Assembly (NCBI GenBank): GCA_946414625.1
Contig: CAMKPI010000035.1
Coordinates: forward strand, 1-12,594
Origin: an uncultured Spirochaetaceae bacterium
Lineage (GTDB): Bacteria > Spirochaetota > Spirochaetia > Sphaerochaetales > Sphaerochaetaceae
DNA: 12,594 bases
Direction: 5' to 3'
The notes beneath the pieces were generated by a model that was given only the letters and a program-made list of their open reading frames with translations, did not search any database and had not been told where the DNA came from. This document shows, one piece after another, positions 6,129-12,594 of the stretch (the first letter of the stretch is position 1; each line of letters begins with the position of its first letter). A program made the translations under genes and the position numbers.

Positions 6129-8588
6129 ATGGAAAACAACCGTTTTTTTATAATAGATGGCTACGGGCAGATATATCGCTCGTATTACGCGTTTTTCTCC
6201 AACCCGCTTCTCGACACCGACGGTCGGAACATCTCCGCGGTGTATGGTTTCTTCAACACTCTCATGAGCATTATGCGCGAGCATAAACCTGCATATGTCG
6301 CGGTTGCTTTGGATTCAAAAGGAAAGACATTCCGGCACAACCTCTATCCGGAATACAAGGCGAACCGACAGAAGACCCCGGAGGATCTTCACGAGCAGAT
6401 TCCCCGGATAACGCGGATCCTTGAAGATATGGGCATCAAGACCTTCATGAGAGAGGGAGCGGAGGCGGACGACGTGATCGCGACGCTCTCGGCAACTCTT
6501 TCCAGGCGCGGAATCCAGAGCGTCATCGTTACGGGAGACAAGGACCTCCTCCAGTTGGTGGGGCCCTCTGCATATGCTTTGCGACCACCTAAAAAGGGTG
6601 AGAAGACGTGGAGGCTTTGCGGGGAAGAGGACGTGAAGGAGCTTTTCGGTGTGCGTCCCGATCAGATCTGCGATTACCTGACAATCCTTGGAGACGCCTC
6701 GGACAATGTTCCGGGCATTGCGGGCATAGGAGAAAAGGGGGCGGTGAAGCTCCTCTCCGAGTTTGACACCTTGGACAAGGTGTATGCCGGCATAGAAGAC
6801 ATAAAGGGCTCCGTTCGAGCAAAGCTTGAAGCTGCGAAGGATCACATTGCGCTCTCTCGCACCCTGATCACTCTGAAGAGCGACCTATTTACGATTGATG
6901 AGGATGAGATCGAGGTCTGCAGCACCCTGAACATAGACTGGTACGGTGCAATCGAGGCATTCCACGCCCTGAACTCTAAGAGTCTCGTCTCGACGGCAAA
7001 AGGCTTCATCACGGGCGACTTTAAAACGCATCCGAGCCGTCCAGTGGAAGTGAAATACAAGGAGAAGAAGGTCTCCGGAGAGGTTCCAGAAGACTTCAGC
7101 GTGGATTTTGAAGATCCACAGAGGCTTGTCGGCTACGGTCTGAAGGAAAGACTGAAAAGCGACTCGTCGGAGCTGTTTCATGAGAGCGTCTCTCTTGCAA
7201 AACCGTATTTTGACATCAAAATCGCCGGCTATCTCCTCGATCCCGAGACATCCGAGCCCTCTCTTGACGACATCTGCCTTAAAAACAACGTCGACACGAA
7301 CCTGTCAGTGGAGGAAAAACAGCGGCATCTTGTTTATATCCTTTCAAGACGGCTTGAGGAGGAGGGTCTGGACAGGATCTTTCATACTCTGGAGATGCCG
7401 CTTGTTCCGATACTCGCCCGCATGGAGGAGACGGGAATCCTCCTGGACAAGGAATCTTTGCGAGAATATAGTTCCGAACTCGGAACAAAACTGGACGAGA
7501 TAAAGGAGGATATCTACCGTATTGCTGGGCATGAGTTTAACATCGCGTCCCCAAAACAGCTGCAGGATGTTCTGTTCACTGAAAGGCACCTCCTTCCGGT
7601 GAAGAAGACAAAGAGCGGATACTCCACCGACAGCGACACTCTCCAGCAGCTCTCCTTTTCCTCGGAAGACCCGGTGCCTCCGCTCATTTTGCGATATCGC
7701 GCGCTGTCAAAGCTCCAGTCGACCTATGTCCAGCCTCTTCCGGGGCTTGTCGGAGAGGATGGCAGGGTGCATACCACGTTCCTCCAGACCGGTACCGCCA
7801 CGGGGAGGCTTTCGTCGAAGAATCCGAACCTTCAGAACATCCCGGTGCGAACCGACGAGGGGCGCCGTATACGAAGCGCGTTTGTCGCCTCTCCCGGGTC
7901 CGTTCTTCTTTCCGCGGATTATGCCCAGATCGAGCTTGCCGTCCTCGCTTCTCTTTCCGCCGACAAGGTATTGTCTGAGGCTTTCATGAACGCTGTTGAT
8001 GTCCACAGGAACACGGCGGCAAGGCTTTTCGGAAAAAAGGCCGAGGATGTCTCGGACTCCGAGCGCCGAATAGCAAAGACTATCAACTTTGGCGTGATAT
8101 ACGGCATGTCTGCCTTCCGGCTATCCGGAGAGCTTCGCATTCCACGTCGAGAGGCTCAGGAGTACATAGACGCGTATTTTGCCACTCATTCGGGAGTGGC
8201 CCGTTTCATAGAGAAAGTCAAGGAGGATGCACTGAAAACGGGGGAAGTGCGCACCGTGATGGGACATGCGAGGAAGGTTCCCGGCATAGGAAGCGCCAAC
8301 AAGACAGTCCGTTCTGCCGCCGAGAGAATGGCTGTGAACAGTGTGATCCAGGGCAGCGCTGCGGAAATTGTGAAAAAATCCATGATAAGCCTCTCGAATG
8401 CGCTTGAAATGGGCTCTTATAAAGCAAAAATCCTTCTGCAGGTGCATGATGAGGTTATTCTCGAAGTCCCCGATGCGGAATTGGACGCTGTGAAGTCCCT
8501 TGTGAAGGAGAGAATGGAGTCTGTGGATCTGATATCCCTGCCGCTCAGGGTCAGCATCGAGACGGGAAAAACCTGGGGTGAGCTGTGA
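6129..8588 (+). CDS. polA: DNA polymerase I, without proofreading motifs
   Basis: This 819-residue enzyme fills gaps and removes RNA primers in replication and repair. The 5'-nuclease domain (about 1-290) is complete: FIIDGYG, ALDS with FRHNLYPEYKANRQ, EADD, GDKDLLQL and GDASDNVPG. The middle region (about 300-410) is short; I find no DxE exonuclease motif, and only the FDIKIAGYLLDP segment recalls the proofreading fold. The length is near Taq polymerase (832) rather than E. coli (928). The polymerase domain has motif A at D597 (DYAQIELAVLAS), motif B at R646-Y658 (RRIAKTINFGVIY, with F654) and motif C at H773-E775 (HDE). Motif A differs from the usual DYSQIELRxLAH at three places. The start has no good ribosome site (GGAG lies 23 bases upstream), but an in-frame stop at 6111 and the conserved N-terminus fix it. 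The next gene overlaps its stop. Confidence 0.95.
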   Translation: MENNRFFIIDGYGQIYRSYYAFFSNPLLDTDGRNISAVYGFFNTLMSIMREHKPAYVAVALDSKGKTFRHNLYPEYKANRQKTPEDLHEQIPRITRILEDMGIKTFMREGAEADDVIATLSATLSRRGIQSVIVTGDKDLLQLVGPSAYALRPPKKGEKTWRLCGEEDVKELFGVRPDQICDYLTILGDASDNVPGIAGIGEKGAVKLLSEFDTLDKVYAGIEDIKGSVRAKLEAAKDHIALSRTLITLKSDLFTIDEDEIEVCSTLNIDWYGAIEAFHALNSKSLVSTAKGFITGDFKTHPSRPVEVKYKEKKVSGEVPEDFSVDFEDPQRLVGYGLKERLKSDSSELFHESVSLAKPYFDIKIAGYLLDPETSEPSLDDICLKNNVDTNLSVEEKQRHLVYILSRRLEEEGLDRIFHTLEMPLVPILARMEETGILLDKESLREYSSELGTKLDEIKEDIYRIAGHEFNIASPKQLQDVLFTERHLLPVKKTKSGYSTDSDTLQQLSFSSEDPVPPLILRYRALSKLQSTYVQPLPGLVGEDGRVHTTFLQTGTATGRLSSKNPNLQNIPVRTDEGRRIRSAFVASPGSVLLSADYAQIELAVLASLSADKVLSEAFMNAVDVHRNTAARLFGKKAEDVSDSERRIAKTINFGVIYGMSAFRLSGELRIPRREAQEYIDAYFATHSGVARFIEKVKEDALKTGEVRTVMGHARKVPGIGSANKTVRSAAERMAVNSVIQGSAAEIVKKSMISLSNALEMGSYKAKILLQVHDEVILEVPDAELDAVKSLVKERMESVDLISLPLRVSIETGKTWGEL

Positions 8589-9139
8589 GCGAAGAAAACA
8601 CTCGGGACCGCCTGATTGTCTCATACCTTTCGCTCGGGCTTGAAAAGGGCTTTTGCAATGTGTCGGTTCAGGATGTGGCTCTGCGCACAGGAATACAGAA
8701 ACCCAGCGTGTTCTATCATTTCCGGTCGTTTGATGTACTGAAAGAGGACGCTGCCGCATATGCGGCATCCTGCCTCGGCGGCGATTTCCCGATTGACACC
8801 CGGAGCGCGGGGCTTACTGATTTCCTCTACGCCTTTTTCGACAGCCTTGCGGCGTTGTTTTCCGGTCTCGGAGCCAGGGCAGCTCTGGCGATTTCGCGCG
8901 AGTGTGGATCGCATGACTTAGCGGCCCGGCACCTCATGGAAAAGATTGATTCCATGATTGAAAGCCGCCTCTCCGTGGCTCTTGAATTGGCTCTGGAGCG
9001 CGGGTGGACAGAAAATTCCTCCACCGACATCCTCGCTCGTTTCATGACGCCTTTTATAAGGGATGTGTTTTCAGCCGACCCGTCGGACGATGATCTTTTG
9101 GACATTGCCGACGACCTTGCCCGCCTGGTTGCCGGCTGA
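8585..9139 (+). CDS. TetR-family transcriptional regulator
   Basis: The 184-residue protein starts at GTG 8585, inside the end of polA, sharing GTGA with the polA stop. This implies translational coupling. The N-terminus is a TetR helix-turn-helix (about residues 8-52): NVSVQDVALRTGIQKPSVFYHF carries the turn and the recognition helix with the family's SxFYHF ending. The rest is helical and variable, as usual for the ligand-binding part, so the inducer cannot be guessed. A regulator welded to polA is unusual, since TetR genes generally sit beside the transporter or enzyme they control. A 16-base perfect palindrome lies within the gene (8752-8767). The gene ends 60 bp before the convergent mutL stop, with no clear terminator hairpin between. 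Confidence 0.85.
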   Translation: MSEENTRDRLIVSYLSLGLEKGFCNVSVQDVALRTGIQKPSVFYHFRSFDVLKEDAAAYAASCLGGDFPIDTRSAGLTDFLYAFFDSLAALFSGLGARAALAISRECGSHDLAARHLMEKIDSMIESRLSVALELALERGWTENSSTDILARFMTPFIRDVFSADPSDDDLLDIADDLARLVAG

Positions 9140-9199
9140 CGAGAGCGTTTTGTTGTCCGTTTTATTCTTCCGTTTGATCCGGTTTCCCGAAGGACTCCC

Positions 9200-11266
9200 T
9201 CAGACAATCCGACCCACCGCCTTGTACAGATCCTCTTTTGAGATTCTGTGCACGAAACTTCGGCCGTGGGGACATACAAGTGAGGGCAGGCGAAAAACCT
9301 TCATGAGAAGCTCTGTTGCTGTGAGACGATCCAACTCTTCGCCGGCTTTTATCGCAGCATGGCAGGCGATCACCGCGAATAGGCCTTTCCTTGCCTCCTC
9401 CAGGTCTCCTGTGTTTTTCGAGATGAAATCCGCGATTCTCGCCTCGCTTCCTGGATACCATGCGGGGACTGAATGGATCTCCCATAATTTTTCATCGTCT
9501 CTTGCAAGAGTTACTCCCAGGTCCTGGTATATGTAGCCGTTTTCCGAGAGAAAAGCATCCACCGAGGCGTTCGTCTCGAACCGGTACGGCACGGCAAGCC
9601 TTTGCGCTGCGGGATCCGCGATAATCTCTTCATATAGAACCCTTTCGTGGGCGGCATGCTGGTCGATGAAAAGAATCTCCTCGCCCTTTTGAACAATCAG
9701 AAACGTGTTGAATGCCTGTCCGATGTATGTGTATTTGTCAGTCTGCGTTTCTTCAGCGTCTAACTGCGGTTTTTGAATATTGTTTTGGGTATATTGTTCC
9801 GAAGTCGGAATAATGTCGGATGCCGCCGCGCTTCCTGTCCGGTCTGTCTGCTGTACATACTGTCCCGAGCCATGCGGCTGTTGACCCGGGCCGTACGTGT
9901 CCTCAGGTGGGTTTTCCATATCCGAGTCGGTAAGAGTGCTGCGACTCTTGGATTCTTCATCCGAATCTTTTAGTTCCGTAGGCTCCGAGCCATCCGTTTT
10001 TCTCGCGAACGCCGCCTTTGCCCTTTCCAGCCAGTCTTCTCCGAAATTCTTTTCGTGAAAAGCGGGGCTTTTCGAGGCGGCGTGGGCTCCCCAGAAGCCC
10101 GGCTCGGTATGAGTGTATTCAGCTTTCCGGACGGGCGTCTCGTCCTGTGGGATAATCATTCCCTGGAAATGTGTCTCCGCCTGTGTTTCGCCGAATGACA
10201 GTGGAGCGGGAGTAGCCGTGCTGAAGCCCTCCTTTCCGTATTGTCCCGGTGCGCGGCCTCCGGAGGTGATCCCCGCATTTCTAGCCGTCAAGGCGCTTCT
10301 TATCATCCTTGTGACTGCCTGAAACACGTGGCTTTGATTGCGAAGCCTCACCTGTCGCTTTGCCGGATGGATGTTGAAATCAACAAGCTCGGGCGGCTCT
10401 TCAAGGTACAGGTAAAAATACGGGAACGCTCCTCCGGGAAGAGCCGCGGAGTATGCAGAGGAAATAACCTTTACAAAAGCATAGTTGTCGATGATCCTGC
10501 CGTTTATGAATGTTCTGATTCCTCCTCTGTCCCGCCTGTATTGCGCCGGGGTTGACGAGAGGGCATAAATGGATATGTCGCCGTCGTGAAAGTCCATCTC
10601 CATCGTGTCCGCAGACCTGAAGTCCCGTTCCTGGGACATGGCGTCCAGAATGCGTCCGCGCCTGGTGTTCTTCGAGAAGGCTATGTCGAGCGTGCCGTCC
10701 TTTTTCAGAATGAACTCGACGTTTTCAAAGCCCAGAGCCTTTTCTATGAGGGTCTTCCTGCATTCCTTGTATTCACTGGTGGAACGCTTTAAAAACTCGC
10801 GTCTCGCGGGAAGGCGTTCGAACAGCTCTTCTACGCGAACTGTGGTGCCTTTTTCGGAGCTTCCGGCGTCGTGCGTTGCCCGTGTAACCCGTTCCTCGAC
10901 TCCGTTGTCCACCGTGAGACTGGATCCGTTCGATGTTATCGTTGTTCTGCTGCACGATGCAATGCTGGACAGGGCTTCGCCCCGGAAACCCAGGGTTGAT
11001 AGCGAGAATATGTCGTCTATCGTGCGTATTTTGCTTGTCGCGTGATGCCTGAAAGCCAGAGGCAGATCCTCTTCCTCGATTCCTGATCCGTTATCCGAGA
11101 CGCAGATCTCGCGCATCCCGCCGTCGGAGATGTTCACGGAGATCCTGTCCGCTCCCGCATCCAGGGCATTGTCCAGGAGTTCTCTGAGGACGGACGCGGG
11201 GCGTTCCACCACTTCTCCCGCGGCGATTCTTGCCGCTACAATCGGATCCAGCTGCATTATCTTCAT
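9200..11266 (-). CDS. mutL: DNA mismatch repair protein MutL, endonuclease type
   Basis: The 688-residue protein joins mismatch recognition by MutS to strand removal. The N-terminal GHKL ATPase is intact: E29 and N33 (RELLDNALDAGA), D58 (DNGSGI), and GFRGEAL at 93-99. Residues about 340-510 are a polar linker rich in Ser, Thr, Gln, Asp and Glu. The C-terminal domain begins near YIGQAFNTFL and carries the metal-dependent nicking site, DQHAAHERVLYE (D535-E546), with C635 (ACHAAIKAG) and CPHGR (C665, H667). QRLAVP (555-560) fits the sliding-clamp-binding motif seen as QEMIVP in B. subtilis MutL. The organism therefore probably uses nicking-based repair rather than MutH. The start follows AAAGGA by about eight bases. 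It lies 80 bp downstream of ttcA on the same strand and is probably co-transcribed. No mutS is in the window. Confidence 0.95.
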   Translation of the reverse strand: MKIMQLDPIVAARIAAGEVVERPASVLRELLDNALDAGADRISVNISDGGMREICVSDNGSGIEEEDLPLAFRHHATSKIRTIDDIFSLSTLGFRGEALSSIASCSRTTITSNGSSLTVDNGVEERVTRATHDAGSSEKGTTVRVEELFERLPARREFLKRSTSEYKECRKTLIEKALGFENVEFILKKDGTLDIAFSKNTRRGRILDAMSQERDFRSADTMEMDFHDGDISIYALSSTPAQYRRDRGGIRTFINGRIIDNYAFVKVISSAYSAALPGGAFPYFYLYLEEPPELVDFNIHPAKRQVRLRNQSHVFQAVTRMIRSALTARNAGITSGGRAPGQYGKEGFSTATPAPLSFGETQAETHFQGMIIPQDETPVRKAEYTHTEPGFWGAHAASKSPAFHEKNFGEDWLERAKAAFARKTDGSEPTELKDSDEESKSRSTLTDSDMENPPEDTYGPGQQPHGSGQYVQQTDRTGSAAASDIIPTSEQYTQNNIQKPQLDAEETQTDKYTYIGQAFNTFLIVQKGEEILFIDQHAAHERVLYEEIIADPAAQRLAVPYRFETNASVDAFLSENGYIYQDLGVTLARDDEKLWEIHSVPAWYPGSEARIADFISKNTGDLEEARKGLFAVIACHAAIKAGEELDRLTATELLMKVFRLPSLVCPHGRSFVHRISKEDLYKAVGRIV

Positions 11267-11279
11267 GTGAAAATCCTTT

Positions 11280-11295
11280 CCGGAAAATCGTCCGG
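11280..11295 (-). other. Small inverted repeat in the ttcA-mutL gap
   Basis: CCGGA (11280-11284) and TCCGG (11291-11295) form a five-pair stem just before the mutL ribosome site on the minus strand. No T-tract follows in that direction. It could slightly affect mutL translation or be chance. Confidence 0.25.
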
Positions 11296-11346
11296 TGTGT
11301 CTCCGCTTCCCGCGTTTTAATCAGAATTATGTGTGGCACGGAGCCG

Positions 11347-12135
11347 TCAGCGTTTTATCCCGATATCCGAGAAGTCATGCGCGCCGTAGACGTGCTCCAT
11401 GGCAAGACTGTCCAGATGGACGATATCCCGCACAACAGGTTTCAGACGCGCCCTGATGTTTGTCTGGTCATACGGACAGACAGGCTTTATTACCGGCAGG
11501 TCGTATACTTCGGCGAGGCGGCGGATCGTGGATTCATGCACCTCAATCATCGGTCTTATGACATAAAGCGCTCCGTCGAAAAATTCCTGCACGGGCTTCA
11601 TCGTGGCGAATTCGGAGCGGAAGAAAAGGTTCATCATCGTGGTTTCAACGAGGTCGTTGAGGTGGTGCCCCATGGCTATCAAGCGGATTTCTTCCTTGCG
11701 GGCTGTTTCAAACAGAATCCTTCTCCGGTTCCGCGAGCAGAGATAGCAGTTAAATTCGCCGTCGAACGAGGATGGAAACTGAGCCTCGTCCACAATCCGG
11801 AAATCTATGCCGAGGTCGTGGAAGTATTCGGCAAGTCGGGGTCTGTATGCGGAGTCGATCGGATGCTCGTTCCAGTTTATCATCACGGCTTTAAGTGTGT
11901 AGTCCACGGGGAGCCATTTCCTCCTGACAGACAAGGCCAGGGCGAGCGACAGGCTGTCCTTGCCTCCGGAGACGCCCAGGAGGACCGTCTCGCCTCCGCG
12001 TATCATGTCGAACTTGTTAACTCCTCGTCCGACCGATTTTATGAATCTCATCACCCATGGATCCATGATGCCGCCGATCACGTTTTTGTACGAGAGCTTT
12101 CCGTTGTCGTAAGGGCTCCTAACGGGTGTCTTCAT
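11347..12135 (-). CDS. ttcA: TtcA-like PP-loop ATPase, probable tRNA cytidine(32) 2-sulfurtransferase
   Basis: The 262-residue protein starts at ATG 12135, five bases after AAGGAG. S56-GGKD-S61 (SGGKDS) is the PP-loop that activates the target base with ATP. C130 and C133 (CYLC) and C220 (KPVCPYD) match the three cysteines that hold the iron-sulfur cluster in TtcA. GHHLND (156-161) is the usual conserved block of this family. TtcA puts sulfur on C32 of certain tRNAs in the cytosol. The family contains related enzymes with other tRNA targets, so the exact position modified is less certain than the chemistry. It is the first gene of a probable ttcA-mutL transcript and has a good promoter upstream. 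It is divergent from the exported-protein gene at the edge. Confidence 0.8.
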   Translation of the reverse strand: MKTPVRSPYDNGKLSYKNVIGGIMDPWVMRFIKSVGRGVNKFDMIRGGETVLLGVSGGKDSLSLALALSVRRKWLPVDYTLKAVMINWNEHPIDSAYRPRLAEYFHDLGIDFRIVDEAQFPSSFDGEFNCYLCSRNRRRILFETARKEEIRLIAMGHHLNDLVETTMMNLFFRSEFATMKPVQEFFDGALYVIRPMIEVHESTIRRLAEVYDLPVIKPVCPYDQTNIRARLKPVVRDIVHLDSLAMEHVYGAHDFSDIGIKR

Positions 12136-12229
12136 TGCTGCTCCTTGTGCCTTTGCGAGGGCATTTTAACCGGGATTCGTATGGCGTGCATGTTTTTCCG
12201 AGCCGCGGCGGGTGCGCCATATGGTGTGG

Positions 12230-12258
12230 ATTTTAGCAAAAAGGTTGTGTTATTGCAA
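12230..12258 (-). promoter_or_regulatory. Promoter for ttcA-mutL
   Basis: On the minus strand, TTGCAA (12253-12258) and TAAAAT (12230-12235) are exactly 17 bases apart. The -10 box lies about 95 bases before the ttcA start. This is the best sigma70-like pair in the window. TTGCAA is its own reverse complement, so it could also serve the divergent gene, but no matching -10 is visible at the right distance on the plus strand. Confidence 0.6.
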
Positions 12259-12279
12259 AAAAGTTTGGAAAATGATGCT

Positions 12280-12594
12280 ATGAAAAAGATTGTCGCTGCG
12301 GCTTTGTTTTTTTTGTTCCCGCTTGTCGCTGTGTTTGCTGCTCCGGATTTGAGGGTCTCCCTCCCATCAGCGGGCTCGAAAGTCCAATATCCGGTGGATG
12401 CGGACCTGGGTGAATGCTCTGATGTAAGCAAATCCGAATCCCACTTGCTGCTGATCGAGGCTTTCAGGAAGCCGTACAGCCTTGAATGGGCGGAGGAATA
12501 TCTTCATGAGACTTATAAGAAGAGCATTGCGCGGCTCTACTCTCACCTCCTCTCGGAGATTCTGCCGACGCGGAACGTGCTTCTTTCAAAAGCC
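12280..12594 (+). CDS. Exported protein of unknown family, cut by the window edge
   Basis: An open frame from ATG 12280 runs 105 codons to the end of the window without a stop. GGAA (12267-12270) lies nine bases before the ATG; two nearby ATGs at 12272 and 12275 share a frame that stops at once. The first 20 residues are a classical signal peptide (MKKIVAAALFFLFPLVAVFA) with probable cleavage after VFA or FAA. The mature part seen so far begins PDLRVSLPSAG and includes a helical stretch rich in charged and aromatic residues (EWAEEYLHETYKKS). It is therefore probably periplasmic or secreted. I recognise no domain, and the gene's true length is unknown. Confidence 0.75.
   Translation, partial: MKKIVAAALFFLFPLVAVFAAPDLRVSLPSAGSKVQYPVDADLGECSDVSKSESHLLLIEAFRKPYSLEWAEEYLHETYKKSIARLYSHLLSEILPTRNVLLSKA

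Noticed and set aside
8121..8768. 215-codon open frame on the minus strand
   Set aside because: Antisense to polA motifs B and C and to the start of the TetR gene; both plus-strand products are well supported.
9140..9199. Bidirectional terminator between tetR and mutL
   Set aside because: The gap has T-rich stretches but no convincing hairpin could be drawn.

Overview
The window is bacterial chromosomal DNA of moderately high GC (roughly the mid-50s percent by eye). It holds nine intact or nearly intact genes and one gene cut by the right edge. The lineage cannot be fixed from the sequence alone. The N-terminal wording of the DNA polymerase I (IIDGYGQIYRSYYAF, then FRHNLYPEYKANRQKTPEDL) reminds me of spirochaetes. 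The SPFH/zinc-ribbon gene pair is also common in Clostridia. A spirochaete is a low-confidence guess. Most genes have clear Shine-Dalgarno sites; polA does not.

Left third (1-3644): an SPFH protein with C-terminal zinc ribbons (YdjI-like), a double zinc-ribbon protein with a C-terminal membrane segment (YdjG-like), and a 69-residue membrane protein that looks like only the anchor and tail of a TPM protein (YdjH-like). Together they resemble the partner genes of pspA in the Bacillus subtilis pspA-ydjGHI operon, but here the TPM ectodomain is gone. The gap between the first two genes carries a tandem array of about 62-bp units whose hairpins covary. The gap after the third gene carries a second, unrelated GC-rich degenerate repeat array.

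Middle (3645-9139): a NAD+ synthetase of the long glutamine-dependent type whose amidase domain has lost its catalytic cysteine, followed closely by a small single-pass membrane protein of unknown role. After a gap come polA (no proofreading motifs, altered motif A) and a TetR-type regulator that overlaps polA by four bases.

Right third (9200-12594): mutL (endonuclease type, with a clamp-binding motif) and a ttcA-like tRNA-thiolation gene run leftward, converging on polA-tetR. A good sigma70-like promoter lies before ttcA. Divergent from it, at the right edge, is the start of an exported protein of unknown family.

No mobile element, CRISPR array, tRNA or rRNA was seen. The parts most worth a second look are the minimal TPM-less YdjH-like protein, the Cys-to-Gly NAD synthetase, and the two intergenic repeat arrays.
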